NCBI GenBank assembly: GCA_048939595.1
Contig: JBHLPI010000001.1
Span: forward strand, 19,559-83,558
Source: Hermodarchaeum sp048939595
GTDB lineage: Archaea; Asgardarchaeota; Hermodarchaeia; Hermodarchaeales; Hermodarchaeaceae
DNA length: 64,000 bases
Direction: 5' to 3'
Every line of letters starts with the position of its first letter. Position 1 is the first letter of the stretch. This document shows, in pieces, positions 42,070 through 50,731 of the stretch. Below the pieces are notes generated by a model, which worked only from the letters and a program-made list of their open reading frames with translations, made no database searches and was not told where the DNA came from. The position numbers were made by a program, and so were the translations under genes.

Positions 42070-43092
42070 ATGGGACTACGTAGCTATCTAATCAAGCGTA
42101 TCATTATTGCCATAGTCCTTTTTATTGCGGTCATCATATTCAACTTCTTTCTTTTCCGATTGCCTGTTTTTATCTTCGGAATTGATCCCGCATACCTCTA
42201 TATTACTCCGGGTATGGACCCAAGAGCCATTGAAGGGATTCGTCGATTATACCAACTTCCGCCAGCTAATGCGACTTGGTATGATTGGTTTCTCCATTTC
42301 GTGTCATATATGCGAAATATGTTTACTCTTCAGTTTGGTATTAGTTTCAGCTCCGGAAGACCTGTTGCCGCTGACATAATGGAACGCCTTCCTAACACAC
42401 TACTTCTAATGGGTACTTCCACACTCTTTGCTGTAATACTAGGTGTAGTAATAGGGATTATTGCAGCAAGTCGGCATGGTGGAGCTTTAGACACAGGACT
42501 AATTACATTTAGTTTGACCATGTATAGCCTACCCGTATTTTGGTTAGGCATGTCTTTTCTACTAGCCTTCTCTGTTCTTCCACAAATTTATCTTGGATTC
42601 CCCTTATTCCCACTTGGACATACAACAAGTCCCCCTGGCTCAATTCCCAATGACCCGATATCCTATTCTCTTGACGTGGCGTGGCATCTAGTACTACCTG
42701 CATTGACCTTGACATTAGCATTTTTTGGAGGATACATGCTGCTTATGCGCAATACATTAGTTGACGTATTGACAGAAGACTATATTCTAACAGCTCGTGC
42801 AAAAGGTCTAGAAGAACGCACCGTTCTATACAAGCACGGAGTACGTAACGCGTTTCTACCCCTAATCTCTCTAATCGCGATTAACTTCGCATTTATCATA
42901 AGTGGAGCAATTCTCACTGAAACCGTGTTCATATGGCTGGGGATGGGCCGTCTACTATATGCGTCATTAACCGCAAATGATTGGCCAGTGGCACAAGGCA
43001 TATTCTTCATGATAGCAGCTACAGTCATTATCGCTAATATCATCGCTGATATCCTTTACGGGGTTCTTGATCCACGAATAAAATATGGATGA
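42070..43092 (+). CDS. oppB: OppB-like ABC permease
   Basis: 340 residues, about six to seven helices. N-terminal SYLIKRIIIAIVLFIAVIIFNFFLFRLP is the family opening helix. YMRNMFTLQFGISFSSGRPVAADIMERLPNT is typical (the part GRPVAADIMERLPNT at about 99-113), followed by the core helices and the coupling loop ILTARAKGLEERTVLYKHG (about 240-258). ATG 42070 is preferred over GTG 42061, because AAGTGAG lies just before it. Pairs with OppC to form the pore; it is transcribed away from oppC, with the binding protein gene downstream on the same strand. Confidence 0.9.
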   Translation: MGLRSYLIKRIIIAIVLFIAVIIFNFFLFRLPVFIFGIDPAYLYITPGMDPRAIEGIRRLYQLPPANATWYDWFLHFVSYMRNMFTLQFGISFSSGRPVAADIMERLPNTLLLMGTSTLFAVILGVVIGIIAASRHGGALDTGLITFSLTMYSLPVFWLGMSFLLAFSVLPQIYLGFPLFPLGHTTSPPGSIPNDPISYSLDVAWHLVLPALTLTLAFFGGYMLLMRNTLVDVLTEDYILTARAKGLEERTVLYKHGVRNAFLPLISLIAINFAFIISGAILTETVFIWLGMGRLLYASLTANDWPVAQGIFFMIAATVIIANIIADILYGVLDPRIKYG

Positions 43093-43123
43093 TCTAGCGT
43101 CAATAATTAATTGAGGACAAACA

Positions 43124-43543
43124 ATGTCGTATTTAAAAAGACGCATTGTTTTTACCGGATATGCGATAGTCGGAGCTGTAGTTATAACTACTTCAATTCT
43201 TCACGCTTCCTATACAAACATCATCCCAGGTTTAAATCAACTTGCATTTATTTTACTCTTCATTCCATCGCTCTTCCTTGGAATTATATGCATTGAATTC
43301 AAGGACACAATGATTGCTATGCTAGCTACAATTATTATTTCCGTTTTTCTTATAGCTCTCGCACGATCAGCTCCAGTGTTTTTTGGGATTATTACTGAAA
43401 CCGCCCCATTTTTCATAATCTCTCAATTTGCATTAACCCTTCCCCTATTCTTCCCTCTTGTGCTCATCTTTACCTTAGGCACTGTGGCAGGCTTACTCTT
43501 CAATGAATTTATAATAGAGCCACGAACTGAGGATTTGATATAA
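43124..43543 (+). CDS. Small membrane protein
   Basis: 139 residues with four predicted transmembrane helices (about 12-28, 38-55, 62-82, 95-125). Starts at ATG 43124, 31 bases after oppB and in the same direction, so probably in that operon. No recognised family or motif. The C-terminal EFIIEPRTEDLI is acidic. Confidence 0.6.
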   Translation: MSYLKRRIVFTGYAIVGAVVITTSILHASYTNIIPGLNQLAFILLFIPSLFLGIICIEFKDTMIAMLATIIISVFLIALARSAPVFFGIITETAPFFIISQFALTLPLFFPLVLIFTLGTVAGLLFNEFIIEPRTEDLI

Positions 43544-43586
43544 CAAAGATGAAGAATTCCATGAAATACATGAATGTGATAAAGCA

Positions 43587-43889
43587 ATGTCGAAAAAGCG
43601 CGAAGTAAAAGTTGTTTACCGTCGGTGGACCTTAATAATTCCAGTTCTCTTATTGATACTTGGAAGCATCCTGATGTTTGTTTTCTGGTCGATTAACACA
43701 ATAATTTCACTCTTTGGAGGTATGTTAATCCTAATCGGACTACTTTCGTTTGGTCTTCTATTGGTCATGGTTATATCCCTTGAACTCAGCACGCGCAGCC
43801 TGCAACATAAAAGACCAATACCTCCGCCTCTAAGTGAGGACTTTAAAAAAGCAGAACGCGAAAAGGATGCTCACAAGCAAAAAGAATAA
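43587..43889 (+). CDS. Small membrane protein
   Basis: 100 residues: a basic N-terminus (MSKKREVKVVYRRW), two hydrophobic helices (about 15-33 and 39-62), then a charged helix ending HKQKE. No known family. It lies 43 bases after the previous membrane-protein gene and before the binding protein, with similar design to the gene at 41698. Possibly an accessory part of the transporter. Confidence 0.6.
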   Translation: MSKKREVKVVYRRWTLIIPVLLLILGSILMFVFWSINTIISLFGGMLILIGLLSFGLLLVMVISLELSTRSLQHKRPIPPPLSEDFKKAEREKDAHKQKE

Positions 43890-43981
43890 TTCAACTTGAC
43901 ACCCTGCAATAATGGCGTATCAGAGCGTCTCTTGCCATTAGAAAAAAGGAAATTCATGGTGTACTCGCCTATACCATAGCG

Positions 43982-44065
43982 TATATATATCTCTTAATAG
44001 GATGAAAACTGACCTTTAGCGGCAGTGCTAAATCTGCATGGCCGCAAGGGCAATTAACGGAAGGA
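43982..44065 (+). promoter_or_regulatory. Promoter and hairpin leader of the binding-protein gene
   Basis: A TATA run (TATATATAT, 43982-43990) lies some 80 bases before ATG 44066; a transcription start near 44012 would leave a leader of about 55 bases. The leader contains inverted repeats GCGGC (44019-44023) and GCCGC (44041-44045), enclosing 17 bases, and then a strong SD GGAAGGA directly before the ATG. It suggests the binding protein is transcribed on its own at high level, apart from oppB. Confidence 0.5.
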
Positions 44066-45988
44066 ATGAATTCCGAATTGACAAATTTTAAAAAAATCTC
44101 TTTAGTGACTGCTATTGCACTAGTGGGCCTCTTCCTATCTCTTGCGTACCTTACTCCACAGAGTGCCTCTGTTAGCGCTTCGTGGACATATCCAAGTGGA
44201 TACGATCCTCACGGTGGTTACGTTGATCGAATTACCTTCGTCGTGTATCCATCTGAGGATATAGCTCAAGCACTGCTTGCTCTTCAGGCTGGTACTGTTT
44301 ATTCATACGATGAACGGATCCCGCACCAATCAGTGGAGGAGCTTGAGGCGAACCCAGCAATCGAAGTTACCTCCATTGAAGGAGCTATCTATCGACAATT
44401 TACTTTGCAATGCCAACGATTCCCCACCAATATCACCGGGTATCGGTATGCATTGAACCAAGCACTCGACAAAGCAGCAGTAGTTGCCAACGCCCGTGGT
44501 GGATATGCTACTCCCATGGACAGCGCTATTCCGCTACCCTATGAATATTGGGAATATGAATCCCAAATGGCATCACACTTCTACACAGAAGACATTGCTG
44601 CAGCTAATGCCACATTGGATGCGGCACAGATCATCGACACTTCTGACTCACCTCACCCTGGTTATCGGTACTACGACGCTGATGACAGCGGAACCTGGAC
44701 TGCAGGCGATAAACGTGGTGATGTGTGGGCTCCGGATGGGCTTAAAATTGAATTATGGGCGTCAACAGGCTATGACCCCGCTATCCAAGCTGTTACCGTC
44801 ATGGTTGATAGCATGGCGAAATGCGGTCTCCTTGGAGAAGTCGTAGAAGTTGACTTTAACGCCTTAATTGCTGGTCTTATCACTGGTGAATTTAGTCTTG
44901 GCTGTTTCAGCTGGAACATCAATCCACCGGGTGAGCCGTTCCTACTCTACGACTTCTTCCACACCCAAGGCAGCTCCAACGGTCTCTTCTACCGATTCAA
45001 CAACACGGAATACGACTACAACGCAACTCATTTCGTTGAAGCTCCGACTCGATTAGAGGCAAGAAACTGGGCATGGAATTGTACTGCGATTCTCATAAAA
45101 GAGATGCCAATGATTGTCTGTTATAACGACGAATACACCCATGCTTACCGAACTGACATCTGGGAAGGCTATGTGCCCCAAGTCGCCATTAACCGTATGG
45201 GTGGAAACCCATATACCTACATTCAAATGCGCCTGAAAGAGGATGCTGGTGGTCCCTTCGGTTGTATCCCAACGGATTACGTCACTGTACTCTCTGAGGG
45301 TATGGACTACACCAACTACATCCAAAGCGATTCGGGTTACACATTAACCGTCCTCGGACTCATCTACGAAACCCTTTGGAATGTTGATCCTCTCGATCCA
45401 GACCAAGGTATAGGACCTGGACTCGCATATAATTGGACCATTGAAGACACAGTCGCGTCAGGCGATATTGAAGATGGAAAGAAATTCACCTTCTATCTGT
45501 ATGACAATGTTACCTGGCACGATGGACAACCCTTCACCTCAGAAGATGTTCAATACAGCTTCATGAATATCCATCCATGGTCTCCCCCACGATCTGTCAA
45601 CCTGCTAGAGATTTACCGAGTTGATACACCAAACGATACAACTGTTGAAGTATATTCAAACAGTAGTGGCTACGTAGAATTTACCCGAGCAACAAGCTTG
45701 CCAATTCTTCCCAAACACATCTGGCAACCATACGAATCTGGCAACTTCACCTGGAGCCCTGAAACTCCGACCGAAATGTCGGGAACAGGTCCCTACAAGT
45801 GGGTGACTCGGGTTACCGGACAATACATTATCTTAGAACGCAATGAGGACTGGCACTTCGGTATTGAACACCCAGATCGACCTCCGTGTCCACCTCCATT
45901 CAATCCTCTGATTTATGTAGGCATTGCTGTTGTGGTGATAGTCATTATCATCATCGCTGGTGTCTACTTCTTCAGAATTCGAAAGTAG
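44066..45988 (+). CDS. Membrane-anchored ABC substrate-binding protein (family 5), sequence halves swapped
   Basis: 640 residues: a signal peptide (about 9-28), a binding domain, and a C-terminal helix (about 614-634, VVVIVIIIIAGVYF) with a basic stop-transfer. The order of family-5 (OppA/DppA) landmarks is swapped. Residues 50-140 look like the middle of a normal protein (DRITFVVYPSEDIAQALLALQAG, here in parts: ITFVVYPSEDIAQALL; then YRYALNQALDKAAVV at 126-140). The segment expected near the N-terminus, VTWHDGQPFTSEDVQYSF, is at 482-499, followed by GTGPYKW (573-579) and ILERNEDW (589-596), which normally precede the region at 50. So the chain runs C-half, then N-half. Binds an unknown oligopeptide- or sugar-type ligand. 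Confidence 0.87.
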   Translation: MNSELTNFKKISLVTAIALVGLFLSLAYLTPQSASVSASWTYPSGYDPHGGYVDRITFVVYPSEDIAQALLALQAGTVYSYDERIPHQSVEELEANPAIEVTSIEGAIYRQFTLQCQRFPTNITGYRYALNQALDKAAVVANARGGYATPMDSAIPLPYEYWEYESQMASHFYTEDIAAANATLDAAQIIDTSDSPHPGYRYYDADDSGTWTAGDKRGDVWAPDGLKIELWASTGYDPAIQAVTVMVDSMAKCGLLGEVVEVDFNALIAGLITGEFSLGCFSWNINPPGEPFLLYDFFHTQGSSNGLFYRFNNTEYDYNATHFVEAPTRLEARNWAWNCTAILIKEMPMIVCYNDEYTHAYRTDIWEGYVPQVAINRMGGNPYTYIQMRLKEDAGGPFGCIPTDYVTVLSEGMDYTNYIQSDSGYTLTVLGLIYETLWNVDPLDPDQGIGPGLAYNWTIEDTVASGDIEDGKKFTFYLYDNVTWHDGQPFTSEDVQYSFMNIHPWSPPRSVNLLEIYRVDTPNDTTVEVYSNSSGYVEFTRATSLPILPKHIWQPYESGNFTWSPETPTEMSGTGPYKWVTRVTGQYIILERNEDWHFGIEHPDRPPCPPPFNPLIYVGIAVVVIVIIIIAGVYFFRIRK

Positions 45989-45999
45989 TCTAGATCAAA

Positions 46000-46017
46000 G
46001 TAGGGCTTCGGCCCTAC
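46000..46017 (+). terminator. Hairpin with TTCG loop after the binding-protein gene
   Basis: A perfect 7-base stem, 46000-46006 (GTAGGGC) and 46011-46017 (GCCCTAC), closed by a TTCG tetraloop, with a T-run shortly after (about 46024-46031). It lies 12 bases after the binding-protein stop and only 17 bases before the GTG start of the presenilin-like gene. It probably terminates or attenuates transcription of the binding-protein message and lets less reach the protease gene. Confidence 0.75.
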
Positions 46018-46033
46018 AACCCTCTTTTTTTGG

Positions 46034-46903
46034 GTGAAAATATTGAACAGTGAATTTGATAAAAGGCGATTTGGAACCATTGCGGCACAAGTAGTGATTG
46101 CCGCAGTTTACGGCGGTATTTTAGCGTATATTTTACTAACAACAACTGATCTCACATATATTTCACTGGGAACCGCCTATCCTTTTCCACTTAATATTTA
46201 CATGGTCTTAATCTACGCAGGAATTGGGCTTGGCATCGTCTTCATCCTCAACCTTTTTTTTCGGTTCTCCAATCTCCGTCCAGATCGACTATTCGTTTCG
46301 GTTCTTCTTTCCCCACTACTTTTTCTAGCAACTTTACTTGTGGGCCATATTATCCTTCTGTTCTTTCTTCAGGGAGTCGAGAATCTTTTTCTCTATACAA
46401 TTGTCGCTTTCGCTTCGATATACTTCTCTATGTTTGCCATCCTCTTTATCATACTTGATATGCTTCCTACCTGGGGAAAACAAGTGATGGTTATTTGGTA
46501 TGGAGGAAGTATCGGTGCTTTTCTTGGCGTGGCGATTCCCACACTGCCACTCTTTGTTTTATTCATCGCTTTAGCTGCTCTTGATATCTTCACCGCCCAG
46601 GCTGTTCAACCTGATTGGCATAAGCGTGTTGACGGCATGGATTTCTTAGGTACGATGCTTGGTGGCACTTTTATGGGCGTTGGCGATATTGTCTCCTATT
46701 CTGCCATCGTGGCTCATACCCTTGTCTACTTTGGAATCTGGTTTGCCCTCGCCTCCGCTTTAATGCTCCTTCTTGGAGTTGCCGTGTTGGTTGCCGTATT
46801 TCAACGACGAATTGATAAACCAATACCCGGACTGATTGTTGTTATATTCGGAGTCCTTCCATGGATTCCAGCAATAATACTCGAAATTTTAACTAGCATT
46901 TGA
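46034..46903 (+). CDS. Presenilin/SPP-like intramembrane aspartyl protease (A22 family)
   Basis: 289 residues, about nine hydrophobic helices. The two catalytic aspartates of GxGD proteases are visible: Asp184 in ALDIF (usual YD-type motif) and Asp218 in GVGD (215-218), 34 residues apart in adjacent helices. A PAL-like PIPGL (263-267) follows in the last-but-one helix. The order YD, GxGD, PAL is that of the archaeal presenilin-like (PSH) family. Such enzymes cleave transmembrane segments of other proteins. The start is a GTG 46034 without a clear SD. It directly follows a binding protein with a single C-terminal membrane anchor, which may or may not be a substrate. Confidence 0.8.
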   Translation: MKILNSEFDKRRFGTIAAQVVIAAVYGGILAYILLTTTDLTYISLGTAYPFPLNIYMVLIYAGIGLGIVFILNLFFRFSNLRPDRLFVSVLLSPLLFLATLLVGHIILLFFLQGVENLFLYTIVAFASIYFSMFAILFIILDMLPTWGKQVMVIWYGGSIGAFLGVAIPTLPLFVLFIALAALDIFTAQAVQPDWHKRVDGMDFLGTMLGGTFMGVGDIVSYSAIVAHTLVYFGIWFALASALMLLLGVAVLVAVFQRRIDKPIPGLIVVIFGVLPWIPAIILEILTSI

Positions 46904-47090
46904 TCGATATACCCAATAATGGGTGTAATCAACGTACCCAAACCTCCACTTATGCCAAGAGCCAATGATGGTACACGCAGAGTTATGGTAAAGACTTGCA
47001 ACTTCAGACTGTTTTAGCACAAATTAATCAAGGATCATACCGATTCTTGATGTTGTTAAGACGAAGGAATCTTTGCTGGAAAGTGAAAGG

Positions 47091-48323
47091 CTAGGTAGTC
47101 GACCAATGTTTCAAGGCTTCAGCTAATTCTGGGTGTGATGCCGCGAATTCTTCAAGAGAAAACCCAGCTATGGTCGCATCCACCGCTTGCCGCATTGCAG
47201 TTGCACCCACCCGAGTTCCCTTAGGGTGCCCATGAATTCCGCCACCCGCCTGGATAACCAAGTCTGTTCCAAAAATGTCAATGAGACTGGGGACATGCCT
47301 TGGGTGCAACCCCCCAGATGCCACGGGTAAAGTGGGTTTCAAATCTGCAAGCGGTTCTTTGCATTTACGAATGTTGGTTTCAACTTCTTCTCGGTCTTCA
47401 GACATTTTCCCGACGGCTGTGCCAACATGTAATTGGTCTATTCCAAGCAACCGTGAAGCTGTGGCAATGACTGGCATGGCAATCCCATGTTCGTGAAGTT
47501 TGGTGAAAGCTGCATGCATAGCTCGATGTCCATGTAGAATCAGCTTGAACCCCTGATTTCGTAGAGTGGATACGGCCGAGTAACCACAGGTGAGGATATC
47601 AATCATTGCTACTCGTCCACCATGATCTTCGATAAATTGAGCGCGCCGGAGCATTTCTTGAGTCTCGGCGGTGACATTGATTAAGTAAACTTTCTCTTCT
47701 CCCGTTTCTTCTTCAGCGCGATCGCGTTGATCCAATGTGGCGATGACGCGATCTTCAAAAGGATTAAACGCTTGGCTCGAAAGATTTTCATCATCTTTCA
47801 CCACGTCACAACCTCCTGCCCAAGCTTCATAAGCAACAGCCGCATGATCTTTAGTACGGAGCCCAAGTTTAGGTTTCACAATGGTTCCAACCAGAGGACG
47901 TTCTGGCACTTTGATGGTGGCTCGGATTCCGGGAATGCCAAACGCAGGTCCAGGGAAACTTTTCACTAGCTTTTTGGGAAATTCAATATCGAGTAATCGA
48001 AGGTATTTGAGATCACCCAATCCAAACACATTCCCCGCCACAGAACTCATGATGTTTGGCAAGTTTCCGGGTTCAAAGAGCTCAATAGGATAAGCGATAC
48101 GAGCAACATTTCCGACTAATTCGAAGACAGTTGCAGCAAGCTTTTTCATATAAGGTTTCTCGGTCGTTAATTCAGTCCACGTCCCAATCGAACTTTCCGC
48201 TGCGACACCACCTGCCGCCCACTCTATGCTTCGTTTTGGATTCCTTGTTTCAATCCGAAAAGTACAGATGGTATCTGTGGGAGCTGGTTTGTATTTGGGA
48301 TTGTAAAAGTCCTGATATTTCAT
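47091..48323 (-). CDS. rbcL: Ribulose-1,5-bisphosphate carboxylase/oxygenase, form III-type large chain
   Basis: 410 residues, shorter than plant-type (about 475) as in archaeal forms. Active-site residues can be matched: Glu43 and Asn98, Lys150 and Lys152 (TIVKPKLGL), Lys176-Asp178-Glu179 (VKDDEN, carbamylation site and Mg ligands), His266 (HGHRAMHA), Lys306 (GTAVGKM), Ser336 (LPVASGG) and GGGIHGHPKG. Archaeal form III enzymes act in AMP/nucleoside-derived ribose-1,5-bisphosphate salvage to two 3-phosphoglycerates. No AMP phosphorylase or R15P isomerase is in the window. SD GGTGG precedes ATG 48323. Divergent from yjbQ. Confidence 0.9.
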   Translation of the reverse strand: MKYQDFYNPKYKPAPTDTICTFRIETRNPKRSIEWAAGGVAAESSIGTWTELTTEKPYMKKLAATVFELVGNVARIAYPIELFEPGNLPNIMSSVAGNVFGLGDLKYLRLLDIEFPKKLVKSFPGPAFGIPGIRATIKVPERPLVGTIVKPKLGLRTKDHAAVAYEAWAGGCDVVKDDENLSSQAFNPFEDRVIATLDQRDRAEEETGEEKVYLINVTAETQEMLRRAQFIEDHGGRVAMIDILTCGYSAVSTLRNQGFKLILHGHRAMHAAFTKLHEHGIAMPVIATASRLLGIDQLHVGTAVGKMSEDREEVETNIRKCKEPLADLKPTLPVASGGLHPRHVPSLIDIFGTDLVIQAGGGIHGHPKGTRVGATAMRQAVDATIAGFSLEEFAASHPELAEALKHWSTT

Positions 48324-48566
48324 TAAGTGCCACCTAGGAGAACTGAGTATGATATCGATGAATTACTAGAAGTTGACCTAAAATTATTCGCTTTAATAGG
48401 TTTTGAGGTTACACAAGGCTGGAAAAAGCCGCGATTAATGCGGCAGCAACTCCAATAATCAGCATACAAGATCGGCTTCTCTCTCGTTTTCTTCCCTTTT
48501 ATCTTTCCGTTGCAACACACAGCGTTTTTATCAAGGCACTGTTTCAACTGAGTCAGAAGTGGTATT

Positions 48567-48989
48567 ATGACAATCTATACCGGTGAAGTGAAAGTCAAAA
48601 CCAACGGTGAACCCGACATCATCGATGTCACAGAGCAGGTCACCTTGCATCTTAAAAAAAGCAGTATCCAATCGGGACTTGTGACGGTCTTCTGTACCGG
48701 GTCCACTGCGGCAGTAACAACCATTGAATACGAGCCCGGACTGCTCAAAGACCTTCCCGTAGCAATGGAGCGCTTTGCCCCGCGTGATGCCCTGTATGAA
48801 CACCAGCTCCGTTGGCAGGATGGAAATGGTCACAGCCACGTCAGGGCCGCCATAATTGGTCCCAGTATTACAATCCCAATAATCGAAGGAAAAATGCCAT
48901 TAGGGACCTGGCAACAAATCGTTCTACTCGAATTAGATGTCAAACCTCGAACCCGTCAACTTGTAATACAAGTCATTGGGGACCAGTAG
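48567..48989 (+). CDS. yjbQ: YjbQ-family protein (UPF0047)
   Basis: 140 residues, single-domain. The segment FCTGSTAAVTTIEYEPGLLKDL (in parts: TGSTAAVTTIEYEPG) replaces the usual TxxxxxxxxNExE, and DGNGHSHVRAAIIGPSITIP is the His-containing family motif. Members show weak secondary thiamine-phosphate synthase activity, but the real role is not settled. Start ATG 48567. Convergent with the CoA-transferase operon at its 3' end (7 bases between stops). Confidence 0.88.
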   Translation: MTIYTGEVKVKTNGEPDIIDVTEQVTLHLKKSSIQSGLVTVFCTGSTAAVTTIEYEPGLLKDLPVAMERFAPRDALYEHQLRWQDGNGHSHVRAAIIGPSITIPIIEGKMPLGTWQQIVLLELDVKPRTRQLVIQVIGDQ

Positions 48990-48996
48990 AGAAGTA

Positions 48997-49776
48997 CTAC
49001 CTCTGACCCTTTCCAAGATAGATACCATGCGGATCAAGTCCACGAAGTTGTTTTAATTCATATTCAGTTGGTTCAGCCGTTGTAGGGACCGATTTCGGAA
49101 CAATTAGATCGAACATCACATTTTTCTTCACCCAGTCAACGGTTATGTCCGGATGAACCGATTTTAGCCGAATCCGCTTGGTTTGGGGATCAAAATCCAT
49201 CTGACACTTATCTGTGACAACAAGTGCGGGTCCTCCTCCAATTAATCCCATTTTCTCACGGCTTCCAGGGCCGGAAAGGTGACCAGGGCTAGTCAGGTAA
49301 TCAAGTTTCTTAACGAATTTTCGGGAATCGTGTGTAAACATAAGGATTATTCGACCAGCTGAACTGGCAATATCATTACCTCCGCCACTTCCTGGTAGTC
49401 GGACTTTAGGTGCATCAAAGTCACCAATATAGGATGTGTTGATGTTTCCGTATTCATCGATCTGAGCAGCACCCAAGAAGCCAACATCGACCCGGCCGCG
49501 CATCATCAAGAACCCCAGGGTTTCAATAAGTCCAATTGATGCTGCAGCCCGGTAACCTAAACGGGAATCTGCAACGGAAAGAGCCAAGTCTTTGTTTTGA
49601 GTGTCAACATTTCCTCCTTCATAGATGATGATTGCATTCGGAGCGTGGGTCACTTTCGCAAGCATGGCACCAAGTACGGGTAGCCCTGTTCCTGCAAAGA
49701 CGCGTTCACCATCTTGTACTGCATGAGCTCCACAAACAGCCATCATTTCCGTTGATGTATAATCAGCCACATTCAT
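48997..49776 (-). CDS. CoA-transferase subunit beta (glutaconate/3-oxoacid type)
   Basis: 259 residues, class I CoA-transferase beta chain (GctB/PcaJ-like). ATG 49776 has a strong GGAGG 5 bases upstream. Segments: MMAVCGAHAVQDGERVFAGTGLP-like opening, VDVGFLGAAQIDEYGNINTSYIGD and GSGGGNDIASSAGRIILM, which is the usual glycine-rich loop. A clear catalytic Glu (as in EAGL-type motif) is not obvious, so the active residue may sit in another subunit, as in glutaconate CoA-transferase (Glu in beta). It overlaps no other gene; alpha stops 9 bases before its start. Confidence 0.85.
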   Translation of the reverse strand: MNVADYTSTEMMAVCGAHAVQDGERVFAGTGLPVLGAMLAKVTHAPNAIIIYEGGNVDTQNKDLALSVADSRLGYRAAASIGLIETLGFLMMRGRVDVGFLGAAQIDEYGNINTSYIGDFDAPKVRLPGSGGGNDIASSAGRIILMFTHDSRKFVKKLDYLTSPGHLSGPGSREKMGLIGGGPALVVTDKCQMDFDPQTKRIRLKSVHPDITVDWVKKNVMFDLIVPKSVPTTAEPTEYELKQLRGLDPHGIYLGKGQR

Positions 49777-49785
49777 CACTTCCTC

Positions 49786-50731
49786 CTAGTATCCATATCG
49801 TGGATCTGCGCGCAACTCCTTCAATCGCTTCTCGCCAATCTTCTTTAGGAGTCCATCATGACTCCTTACGCCAAGAATCCAATCCTCCAAATACTCCTCC
49901 CAGCCCTCTTCGGTCTTACATTGCTGGACATAATACTGCAAGTGGGGAAGGTCATAGTCGTACATACCGAATACTTGCATCGGCCAGCTTCCGAAAGGAA
50001 GTTCAACAACATAATCAACGTAGAGACTGGGAATCATCGTCTTATCCGGGTTCTGACGAATTTCCTCATTGGTAATAATTTTCTCAACGAACACAATTGA
50101 CTTCTTTGCGCAACGAGTAATCTCGTTATCTTCCCCTTTGATACCAAAGATTTGCACATTGCCAGCCTGATCCGCTTTCTGAGCACAAATAACGCCAAAG
50201 TCGGCCTGAATTGAGGGAAGCAGAGCGACTGGCGTTCCAGTGAATGGACACTCCATCATCTTAGCCTTGTTTTTCCGCAGCTTCGTCTTTTCCATCATAT
50301 CAGAACCAATCATATGCCGAATGGGCATAAATGGTACATTCAAAGCCCCACCCAAAAACCGGAGTGCCATAGCTAGATTCGAATAGTCTTCGAATTTCAC
50401 TTTCCCTTCTTTCGACCGGCGACGAAGATTAGGAGCCAGCCCCAAGGCCTCTATGGCAAAGAATGCTACCTCAAATTCCAAACACACCTCAGCCCCGACC
50501 AAGATTTCTAGTTGGGTTAGAATTCATCTAGCGCCCAAAATCCAGATCGTGTTCGGAGCCACACGTATATATACGTAAATGGCGCTTTTTTTGGCGGATG
50601 AGTTCCATGGCGAAGGCTTCGGGTGGTCGTTGGTAGCCAAATCCGCCCCAAGCAATGTGTGCACCATCTTGGACTTTTTTAGTAACTTCTTCAAGAGTGA
50701 TTCTTTTGTCTTCGATTGCTGCTTCTGTCAA
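49786..50731 (-). pseudogene. CoA-transferase subunit alpha, interrupted by about 34 bases
   Basis: Two open frames make up one alpha subunit: residues 1-67 from TTG 50731 (SD GGTGA), ending GSEHDLDFGR and stop at 50528, and a second frame from 50502 to 49786 starting LVGAEVCLEFEV. In homologues the two meet directly (DxDxLIGxGxV). Removing bases 50506-50539 gives GSEHDLD joined to ILVGAEV, and the rest (QIFGIKGEDNEITRCAKKSI etc.) is intact. The interruption carries a 5-base inverted repeat, 50512-50516 and 50534-50538, and shifts frame by one. The beta gene next to it is intact, so this may be recent decay, an assembly error, or a spliced or recoded message. Confidence 0.7.

Noticed and set aside
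48323..48547. 74-codon frame in the rbcL-yjbQ intergenic region
   Set aside because: It occupies the divergent promoter zone, is Cys/Ser/Lys-rich without a motif, and no SD is seen.
50506..50539. Calling the 34-base interruption an archaeal intron
   Set aside because: Inverted repeats are present but no convincing bulge-helix-bulge could be drawn by eye, and 34 bases is a short intron; left as an open option.
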